Of a DNA stretch of 64,000 nt, positions 40,082 to 64,000 are shown one piece after another. The notes under the pieces were generated by a model. The model was not told where the DNA came from. It saw only the letters and a program-made list of their open reading frames with translations, and did not search any database. Where the stretch lies: assembly GCA_054601695.1 (NCBI GenBank), contig BAAHQB010000165.1:364075-428074 (forward strand). The letters are read 5' to 3'. The position numbers and the translations under genes were made by a program. The stretch comes from Amorphochlora amoebiformis. Taxonomy: Eukaryota; Cercozoa; Chlorarachniophyceae. Position 1 is the stretch's first letter; the number at the start of each line of letters is the position of its first letter.

Positions 40082-40801
40082 ATATATATATATATAAGTT
40101 AAGTATACGATGAAGAGAATGATAGAGAGAGAGAAAGAGATGGAGAGAGAGATGGAGAGAGAGATGCAGAGAGAGATGGAGAGAGAGACGTAGAGAGAGA
40201 TGGAGAGAGAGATGTAGAGAGAGATGCAGAGAGAGATGGAGAGAGAGATGGAGAGAGAGACGTAGAGAGATGGAGAGAGAGATGTAGAGAGAGATGCAGA
40301 GAGAGATGGAGAGAGAGATCTAGAGAGAGATGGAGAGAGAGATGCAGAGAGAGATGGAGAGAGAGATGGAGAGAGAGATGGAGAGGGAGATGGAGAGAGA
40401 GATGGAGAGAGAGATGCAAAGAGAGATGGAGAGAGATATGCAGGGAGAGATGGACAGAGATGGCGGGAAAGAGTCAACACGTGTAGCATACAAGTTGTAC
40501 AATCGTGTTGCGTTTTTTGCGTTTGTTCCAGTCTTGGTTTAATATTTTGATTACTAATACGGTCGGATCCTGTCAGGAATTTATCAAACGGTTCCATGTC
40601 ATTCGAGACGAAACGAAGGCTTTCCTTAAAACGCCGCAAGCAATCTCTGCACGACGATTGATTAAGTCGCTCAAGGATTCAAAACCTCCCACGACCAAAA
40701 CATCAGCCAATACCTCGAATTCCTCTGCTGCGGGGGCACAAACTAGACAAACTCGGACTCTAGAGGAAGTAGAATCCGTTACTCGCGACAAAAAGTCCTA
40801 G
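31084..40801 (+). CDS. leucyl/phenylalanyl-tRNA-protein transferase-like (Aat family)
   Basis: Eukaryotic member of the Aat family (GNAT-like fold), which in bacteria moves Leu/Phe from tRNA to N-termini in the N-end rule pathway. Exons: 31084-31128, 31433-31495 (less sure), 31529-31618, 33319-33390, 34344-34379 (less sure), 35026-35145, 36454-36484, 37191-37228, 38581-38763, 39477-39536, 39887-39934, 40577-40801; about 336 residues, phases consistent. Visible blocks: [37 protein letters not shown] joined to [10 protein letters not shown] and ESWLHLP (bacterial: LHVSRSLRR, CA..., TWI); [20 protein letters not shown] (bacterial HSVEVWDG..LVGGLYG); [42 protein letters not shown] (bacterial HLxSLGA..I.R..F). 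The C-terminal 50 residues are a low-complexity Ser/Thr/Lys tail. The first two exons are the weakest part: an alternative exon 2 (31404-31495) is open but breaks phase. Confidence 0.82.
32380..33265. repeat. composite minisatellite: ~60-bp unit plus TA array
   Basis: Seven or more copies of CGCATATTAGGATACGGACG then TATGGTTATTGGTGATGGGC and ATTGGGATA, each followed by its own (TA)n tract. It ends in a pure 12-bp array GGATATGGATAT at about 33190-33262. This shows TA tracts being multiplied as part of a larger unit. Confidence 0.92.
33361..33573. repeat. 41-bp minisatellite derived from exon 3' end and donor
   Basis: The exon ending at 33390 has CCCACGTTCTTCGCACACTT then GTGTTATGAG and donor GTCATC. 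The unit CACTTGTGTTATGAGGTCAT then CACAATAATACAACCCCATG repeats at about 33376, 33417 and 33458. A later copy at 33543-33573 again contains CCCCACGTTCTTCGCACACT from inside the exon. Each unit duplicates the 5' splice site. Confidence 0.92.
34993..35106 (+). repeat. tandem partial duplication within Aat-like exon 6 region
   Basis: TTGGATTCGATT..ATGTCCAAGAAGGTCCTGAAGAG at 34992-35035 recurs as TTGGATTCGATT..ATTTCTAAGAAGGTGCTCAAGAG at 35065-35106. The second copy encodes the conserved [12 protein letters not shown]. The first reads [14 protein letters not shown] in the upstream flank and partly enters my exon model, so either an exon edge was duplicated or two alternative acceptors exist. Confidence 0.82.
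36485..36790. repeat. 30-bp minisatellite (CATGCCCATGTCTATAAGCC)
   Basis: About ten units of CATGCCCATGTCTATAAGCC plus ATCATAAGGC, starting some 35 bp after the donor of the exon at 36454-36484. Thirty bases is a multiple of three, hence the open frames on both strands, which are not genes. Confidence 0.95.
36838..37190. repeat. GATGGAGGTTGATGG minisatellite ending at an exon acceptor
   Basis: Degenerate 12-15-bp units (GATGGAGGTTGATGG, GATGGGTTGTATT). The last unit reads GATGGGTTGTGTTTTTGTTCAG and ends in the acceptor of the exon at 37191. The minus-strand Ser/Pro/His ORFs here are repeat translations. Confidence 0.9.
37800..37846. repeat. short interstitial telomere-like motif (CCCTAA)
   Basis: CGCTAACGCTAACCCTAACCCTTAG, a few copies of the C-rich telomere strand, between an ATCCCAATTCCC array on the left and an AAGCCCAATC array on the right. 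Confidence 0.7.
37850..38455. repeat. 12-bp minisatellite (CCCAATCATAAG)
   Basis: About 45 copies of CCCAATCATAAG alternating with CCCAACCATAAG and CCCGACCATAAG. Several higher-order units are visible. The 12-bp period keeps all frames open, giving [12 protein letters not shown] ORFs on the minus strand that I do not regard as genes. Confidence 0.96.
39304..39476. repeat. ~45-bp minisatellite ending at an exon acceptor
   Basis: Four units of GTTGATAATGGTTTTGGGTG then TTTGTGATAATTGGTTAG. The last GGTTAG is the acceptor of the exon at 39477, whose first bases CTTGTGGCGACATG resemble the unit start GTTGTGTTGATAATG. Confidence 0.88.
39726..39758 (+). pseudogene. ghost copy of an Aat-like exon in its upstream intron
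   Basis: GATGAACTAGAACAAAGATC then TGGGTGCCACAG resembles the exon at 39887 (GTGATGAAGTACAAGAAAGA then TCTGGGTGCCACTG). No proper acceptor precedes it; it looks like an old duplication of the exon start about 155 bp upstream. Confidence 0.65.
40104..40465. repeat. GA-rich polypurine minisatellite (GAGAGAGATGGA)
   Basis: About 30 units of GAGAGAGATGGA/GAGAGAGATGCA over 360 bp. The plus strand is almost entirely purine apart from one T per unit. Opposite-strand Ser/Leu-rich ORFs are artefacts. In the last intron of the Aat-like gene. Confidence 0.95.

Positions 40802-41934
<1,133 letters not shown>

Positions 41935-41942
<8 letters not shown>
41935..41942. repeat. hAT target site duplication, left copy
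   Basis: TATATGTA immediately left of the terminal TAGTGATAGA. Identical to 46808-46815. Both lie in TA-rich DNA, so chance identity is not excluded. Confidence 0.75.
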
Positions 41943-41943
<1 letters not shown>

Positions 41944-42252
41944 AGTGATAGACATTGAATAGTTAGAATACGAATAATTCTAGAATAGTACTATTCGAAT
42001 TATTCGTTTATTATTCAGAATACCAAATTTAAATTTAGAATAATAGTCGAATATTCAGAATAATTATTTGAGAGTAGAATAATTCGGAATATTCCGAATA
42101 GTATCCCACTATTCTGAATAATTCAGAATAATTTACTACTATTCTATTATTCTACTATTCTAACTATTCTACTATTCGTAACTATTCTATTCGTTTCTCT
42201 CGTATATATTTACATATATTTACCAAATAGAGACCTTTCGCAAAATATATTT

Positions 42253-42699
42253 CTACAACTCGGCCCGACAAGTTCTTCTAAAAACTTCTGGGGTGTTGCC
42301 TTTCGCAGATGGTGTTGGGTTCCGAAAATGTGACACGTGTGCTTGATCAAATATACAATCACCAGATGGTAGAGATGCCACCGAAGTTGGAGATGCCATT
42401 GCAATACGCGGAGATGATACTGAAGACTGAGATACTACGCGCATATTGTACAGATGTGGATTTTGATACTGTTGGTCATTGACGCGATGCTGAATCGCAT
42501 GTGCAGTGTACCAACCATGTTGAGAACCCTGTTGCAGCACATGACGAGGATGCATACCAGGACGAAGAGGCATCCCAGGACGATATGCATTGTTGCTGAT
42601 CTGATCTTGCAAAATTCCCCGGTCAGACATACTGGTTTTGTGCGCCAATGCCATACGCGGGAGAGTTTGCACGGAACTGACGGAACCGACGGAACTCAA
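42253..42699 (-). CDS. possible second ORF of the hAT element, unknown
   Basis: Open minus-strand frame of about 148 codons, rich in Ser, Gln, Pro and Met, without a clear ATG at its 5' end (nearest in-frame ATG encodes MALAHKTSMSDRG). No motif recognised. It could be a spliced exon of an antisense ORF, or the mirror of the transposase 5' region. Low confidence. Confidence 0.25.
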   Translation of the reverse strand: MSSVGSVSSVQTLPRMALAHKTSMSDRGILQDQISNNAYRPGMPLRPGMHPRHVLQQGSQHGWYTAHAIQHRVNDQQYQNPHLYNMRVVSQSSVSSPRIAMASPTSVASLPSGDCIFDQAHVSHFRNPTPSAKGNTPEVFRRTCRAEL

Positions 42700-42820
42700 A
42701 TGGTGAGGTTTAGGTATAGCCCTGCCACATAATTTCTCGGCCGCTTAATTACGGGACTTGGAATCCGATGGCTATCCGCACATAACTCGTGCCCGCCAGA
42801 CTGCGCCAGTGCCGCAACCC

Positions 42821-44901
42821 ATGCCCGCCACGCAACCGGTGCCCGCCATGCAACCCGTGCCCGCCATGCAACCCGTGCCCGCCACGCAACCCGTGCCCGC
42901 CACGCAACCCGCCGCGCAGGAGCCCACCTCTACCCCTACAGGTGTCACTCTAATACTGTACCTATTACCGGATTCTTATGTTCGCATATTCAGATGGGGA
43001 TAGTGCTGGCGTTGATAACGGTGCCGACTCCAAAGACATGAATGGCTCTGGGAACAACGATGACCTTGAACCATGGGAGATACACGAGCTGTTGGCCCGG
43101 AACATGTCTAAAGGACTAGACTTAAGCGGGGAACCTTGGAAAATGAGACCAATGCAAGGTAATCTAAAAAAATAATAATATCTAGATTTGAACTTAAACT
43201 TTTATTTCAGGTACGGAGGAAAAACAAGGGATCAGGTGAGTTTGAGTGGGTGGGCGGCTGCAAAGTCTCAAAGTTGATGGTTTCGGGGGCCAAACGCCAT
43301 GTCTACGTGAGGGTTCCATGGAGTATTGATCCAGAGTATGGGCTAACCCTGCTTCGCCCTAAAGAAAACCCTCCTCCTCCTATCCCATCTCGTCAAAGAG
43401 ATCCACTCCCTACAATAAACTATTCATCTTCTTCATCTTCAAGAGCTAACTCCAGAAAGCGCCCTCCTGATGCAGAGCCTATTCGTCCAAAACCCGGGGT
43501 ATAAACCCTAAACGAAAATTTGAATTGTAACGTGCAACTAAATTGTTTGTTTGCTTATCAGAAGAAGGAAAAGCGCAGCGTTCAGAAGATAAATGCCTTT
43601 TCGTTGATGGTATATATACATTACATATACATCTGTGTGTATGTATACGTGTACACACACATACATGTATATATGTATATATATACATATATACATACAT
43701 AATATATATATATATATATACATGTATATATATACATATGTATATATATATATATGCAGAGAGCGTCGTCCCAACGAATGCAAACTGAGGAACTCAAAAG
43801 TGAGCTGAAGGAAGGACACGAAGCTATGGACATCGAGGAACCACTCGCACTCGACATCGACGACTATGAGCTGGACTACGACGACTACAGCGATGACCAA
43901 CATGCTTCATCAGAGATGCGGATCAACCTGCGTCGTGCACGAGAGAAGAAAGAAGCGAGCAAGAAGAAAGAAGCGAGCAAGAAGAAATCAGGCAAGAAGA
44001 AAGAAGCGAGCAAGAAGGGCAAGATCAAATATAGCAAGAAATGGTGGGATAGATACTGCCAGCGGGTGGATTCAGAGGAAGGAAATTACTTCCTGTGTAC
44101 TGAATGTCATGCGAGACTCAAATCAACCTTATCGTGGACCTCCTCTCCAATCCTCAACCATTTAAAAGCTCGACATTCCATTACCTTCAAATTACACATG
44201 TCAAAAGCAGCGGCCGAAGAAAAGGACTGCCCAGTCAAGAAAAACACGCTAAGCTTCGTTAAAGTGGTCAGAGAGACATCAGCGGTTCTTCTTTGTTGCC
44301 AAATGATCGCCCATGACCTAGCCCCTATAAGCTTAATCGACCGCAGAGGCTTTCGGGATTACATTGAAGCTATCGCTCCATCTGGCTTCAAGCAACCGGT
44401 TGGCAATACAGTCAAGAGAAACTTGTTCCAAATGGCTGAGAATGCAAAGGAGATTGTCGGGAAGCTCCTATCAGAATCGAAGTGGAAGGACCTTCATGTA
44501 CATTGTACAACCGACGCGTGGACCGATTCGTCCAATCGTTGCTACGGAGCATTGACGCTGAGGACTTTGACAGAAGATTTCAAGTTACTGGAGCTTCCCA
44601 TCAGCGTTGAACGAATAAAGGGCAATCACACGGGAGAGAATATGGCGGAATGGTTTGAGGCCACTCTCAAAGACTACGGAGTCAATATCTGCACGATTAC
44701 TACCGACTCGGCCTCCAATCAGCTGAAGGCTGCAAGAATATTGAAGCGAAGGAAGGTGATAGAGGCAAGGCTCCCGTGCGTCGCTCATCTCATCAACATT
44801 GTCGTCAACAAGATATTGCACTCAAAGGAAATCAAGTACAAGGAAGACGATGATTCTGCTGTTGATGCCGATTCTAACGACGAGGTAGAATTACATATAT
44901 G

Positions 44902-44986
<85 letters not shown>

Positions 44987-44987
44987 A

Positions 44988-45034
<47 letters not shown>

Positions 45035-46120
45035 AAGTCAGGACTCGGAAGACGAAGATGTCCAGTTTCGCCGTGCCCTGATCGTCGACGAAGATGAGGA
45101 GTATGGGGATCTTAAGGCAGATATTTTCTCCGGCACTACAGGAGTCTTGGCTACAATAACCAAGTTGCGTCGCTTCATCGTTATGGTGCGAAGGTCGACC
45201 CTACTTTCCGAGCGTCTGGAGCAAGAGCAAAAACGTATGAAAGAAAGTGGAGACTGGAATTTCAACGTTCTGCGTCCAACTTTGGACTGCAAAACAAGGT
45301 GGTCATCTACTAATGCGATGATTAAGCGCGCCATCCGGTTGAAGCAGATCTTTCCTTTGCTGAAACCCCACCTCAAAACCACGCAGAAGAAAAATCTCCT
45401 GGTAGATATAGAGTGGGTTGTCCTTGGGGAAGTTGCTAAGATGCTGAAACCGTTCGCATCTGCAACCAAAGAGCTGAGCGGAACGAAGTACGTCACTGCA
45501 TCTTTAGTAGTGAAGACTTGGAAACGCTTGATGATCACCTTCAAAAGACTTCATTCCAAAGACGGCGTCAGAACGCAAGGCCTGACCAGATCCATCCTAT
45601 GCTATCTCCAAGAAGTGTGGGATAAACATCTTGCCTCTTCTGACTCCATCTGGAAAGTGGCTTGCACTGTTGATCCAAACTACAAGAAGCTAAAGTTCCT
45701 CAATGAAGAGGAAAAGGCAGATGCATGGGATGCCTTAGTGAGAGAGATGAAAACAGTTGGTGCCACTCTAGCATACGATGATGATGCTGCATCTCCAGTG
45801 CATACAGACGATGACTTGGATTCTCTTTCTGAAGACAGCAACGGCCTCGATGACGTCGATTCTCCCATCGGATCGTCTCTCACACTAAGCGAGCGGATCG
45901 ATATAGAAATTAGATCCTACAAGGACCAGAATATCGCAAAAAAGGAAAAGCCACTACAATGGTGGAATGCCAACAAGGAAACCTACAAAATACTGTCCCG
46001 CGTTGCAAGGTATTAACATAATATAAAATATATGTATGTATATATATATGTATATATAATATTATATATATATGTGTGTATATATATTTATATAATATGT
46101 GTTATTAATATATGTACAAA

Positions 46121-46179
<59 letters not shown>

Positions 46180-46219
46180 CATGTGTATAACGTATATAAT
46201 ATATATATATATATATATG

Positions 46220-46307
<88 letters not shown>

Positions 46308-46502
46308 TTTATACTGTATAGGGTATACTTGGGTATAAACGCGGCAAGCACACAGAGCGAAAGAACTTTTTCTGCAGCTGAGCAACTGACGAGTGGTCGT
46401 AGAAACAGGACTGGTGCAAAGCTTCTAGGTGCGATGATTTACCTCAACGCTTGCAGCAAAGTACCTTGGTTGTGGGAGGCTGTGATGAAAGCGTCAAAAT
46501 AA
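42821..46502 (+). CDS. hAT transposase with BED zinc finger
   Basis: Cut-and-paste transposase acting in the nucleus. Likely exons: 42821-42941 (Pro/Gln/Ala repeats, [10 protein letters not shown]), 42994-43158, 43211-43498, 43562-43609, 43760-44884, 45042-46009, 46322-46502. BED-type finger in exon 5: CTEC..H-x4-H around [11 protein letters not shown]. Catalytic region: [18 protein letters not shown] and [15 protein letters not shown] with [11 protein letters not shown]-terminal hAT dimerisation block [20 protein letters not shown] and [10 protein letters not shown]. Exons from 43562 on join in phase and encode all domains. The 42994-43158 / 43211-43498 junction is out of phase by one as I read it, so the N-terminal exons may be misassigned or carry a frameshift. 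Start at 42821 is the first in-frame ATG after a stop; the true start may be further upstream. Confidence 0.85.
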
Positions 46503-46807
46503 TACTAATCATTGTTGAATTCGTAACAATACTTCAAACGTTTATGAATTTATTTGTAAACTTGTTGTAATTTAGTAAACATACTGTGCTATTATTCTAC
46601 GAGGAAAATCATTATTCGTAGAATACGAATAATTCAGAATACTTTAAAACTATTCCGAATTATTCCGAATAATAGAATAGCTATTCGAATTATTCCAATT
46701 ATTCTGAATAGTCGAAGAGAAGATAGAATAATTCGGAATATTCCGAATAATGCCATGATTATTCTAATTTATTCGAATAGTGTTTGATTATTCGAATTCT
46801 ATCACTA

Positions 46808-46815
46808 TATATGTA
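46808..46815. repeat. hAT target site duplication, right copy
   Basis: TATATGTA directly after the terminal CACTA; matches 41935-41942 base for base. Confidence 0.75.
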
Positions 46816-46841
46816 TATATATATATATATATATACAATTA

Positions 46842-46896
<55 letters not shown>

Positions 46897-46978
46897 CTAT
46901 ATATAAATATATATATACAAATATATATATATATATATATATATTTATTTATATATATATATATAGATATATATATTT

Positions 46979-47070
<92 letters not shown>

Positions 47071-47094
47071 TTAGCATTGTAGGTTTGCATCCAA
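46816..47094. repeat. (TA)n array right of the hAT element
   Basis: Continuation of the TA tract split by the transposon, ending near 47065. No coding content. Confidence 0.9.
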
Positions 47095-47645
47095 GTGAGT
47101 GCGTGTACGTGAGTGCGTGTACGTGCACACGTATATGTACGTGTACGTGCACACGTATATGTACATTGTCATCATGTTTGCAATCATCGCAACCGCTTGT
47201 GTATGTATCTGTAGGACGTCCAGTGATTGGATTGTCAGAAGTTATATGTTGACACGTGTCGATCGGTCGGACACGTGGATCGTGCTCATGATCAGAAGAC
47301 ACGTGCACGTTGGAATGGATGTCAGACACCCAGTGAATCATCGCAGAGGCTTGGGTATCGGCTATGATCGACTGCATCTGGCTATGAATCCAACACAATG
47401 ACGTCCCGGTGCTATCGCGTAAGTCAACGTTTCTGCATATGAGTCCAACACGATGACGCCCTGGCGCCATCGGCACGCTCAACGAGTCAACACAATGGCG
47501 CCCTGGCGCCATCGACCCACTCAACGTTTCTGCATATGAATCCAACACGACGACGCCCTGGCGGCCATCGGCATACTCAACCAGTCCAACGCAATGACGC
47601 CCAGCGCCATCGACACACTCAACTGCATATGAGTCCAACACAATA
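47095..47645. repeat. GC-rich minisatellite upstream of the receptor gene
   Basis: CGTGTACGTGCACACGTATATGTA occurs twice at 47117-47165, then about five degenerate ~60-bp units containing GACGCCCTGGCGCCATCG, CACTCAACG and CATATGAGTCCAACACAATG. Several CACGTG hexamers occur around 47225-47310. No gene recognised; it may be promoter-proximal to the receptor gene at 47971. Confidence 0.75.
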
Positions 47646-47970
47646 ATTAATAATAAAGAAGAATAATCCAAGGCGGTCGGAATTTGAGAAAATCATATCA
47701 TTGAATCAACAGTACTGATTCAACAGTGAATCAACAGTGATTCAACACCCACACCGTGCTAATAGTGACTAATATTCTTAATTTACCCAGGTTCCATCCA
47801 CTGTTAGATCTTTCCATCAGAACCTACAGGTGAAGACTATATTGAAATTTCTCGAAACCTCGCATAATAATAAATAATAATATTAATTCTATAAGAATAT
47901 TCGTAATTTCGTCTTCTATCCATTCTCACTCCCCGGGGCTCCATGTATGATGATGTATGTACATGTATAT

Positions 47971-63645
<15,675 letters not shown>

Positions 63646-63851
63646 CTCTAAAATGGCCGCTTCAAGCGTACTACTAGAACTAGCTACTACGGCGTCTAGA
63701 GTCTAGACTCTAGAGAGTGTAGACCTGCGCTTCGATTGAAAGTTTAATACATAAAGTTTAAAGGGTAGCTCTATCACAGTATTTAAGTACCGTAGAAATA
63801 ACAATCAGTTTAATAACTGAGTCTCAGCCTTACGGTATATCCTCTGCCAAT

Positions 63852-64000
63852 TAGGGTTAGGGTGTCGGGTTAGGGTTAGGGTGTCGGGTTAGGGTTAGGG
63901 TGTCGGGTTAGGGTTAGGGTTAGGGTGTCGGGTTAGGGTTAGGGTTAGGGTTAGGGTGTCGGGTTAGGGTTAGGGTGTCGGGTTAGGGTTAGGGTTAGCA
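63852..64000 (+). repeat. telomeric repeat with GTGTCGGG variant
   Basis: (TTAGGG)1-4 blocks separated by GTGTCGGG, seven or more composite units to the window end. The G-rich strand runs 5' to 3' rightward, the orientation of a right-hand chromosome end. The receptor gene stops only about 200 bp before it. Confidence 0.93.

Larger units (their letters stand above)
41943..46807 (+). mobile_element. hAT family DNA transposon, apparently complete
   Basis: 4,865 bp element. Terminal inverted repeats begin TAGTGATAGA on both ends (right end reads TCTATCACTA), followed by AT-rich subterminal arrays of AATAATTCGAATA-type palindromes at about 41962-42185 and 46600-46800. It is flanked by 8-bp TATATGTA duplications, the size hAT transposases generate. 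It encodes a multi-exon BED-finger transposase with the hAT C-terminal dimerisation domain. Its own introns contain (TA)n arrays. Confidence 0.92.

Noticed and set aside
40073-40639. Minus-strand Ser/Leu-rich 188-codon ORF
   Set aside because: Complement of the GAGAGAGATGGA array extended into the real terminal exon of the Aat-like gene.

Overview
This is a eukaryotic nuclear window, probably from an intron-rich unicellular protist. The evidence is spliceosomal genes with GT-AG introns of 72 bp to several kb, TTAGGG-type telomeric repeats at the right edge and inside introns, an intact-looking hAT DNA transposon, copia-like LTR fragments and tRNA-derived SINE-like heads. More than half of the window is (TA)n or close variants, so almost all long Ile/Tyr ORFs are translated microsatellite. 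A unicellular holozoan with very long introns (for example an ichthyosporean) would fit the class C receptor and the genome texture, but this is a guess.

Layout: 1-5600 is TA-rich intergenic DNA with a small repeated ~45-bp motif. A small minus-strand ORF (5636-6094) is divergent from four plus-strand host genes that I rebuilt exon by exon from splice sites and phase: (1) 6218-17114, an epoxide-hydrolase-type alpha/beta hydrolase with a membrane anchor; (2) 18351-29904, an EF-hand/coiled-coil protein; (3) 31084-40801, a eukaryotic leucyl/phenylalanyl-tRNA-protein transferase (Aat)-like protein; (4) 47971-63645, a receptor joining a signal peptide, an OpuAC-type (glycine betaine/proline) substrate-binding ectodomain and a class C (family 3) seven-transmembrane domain. 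A hAT transposon (41943-46807, 8-bp target duplication) sits between genes 3 and 4. The window ends in (TTAGGG)n mixed with a GTGTCGGG variant, G-rich strand pointing outward, as expected close to a chromosome end.

The four genes do not form an obvious pathway. The two most unusual things are the OpuAC-7TM receptor, and a recurrent pattern in which intronic minisatellites are built from the neighbouring splice junction, often including 10-30 nt of exon. I see this at eight or more introns in all four genes; it looks like intron growth by local tandem duplication at exon edges plus TA expansion. All exon models are read by eye from splice consensus, phase and family motifs, with no transcript evidence.
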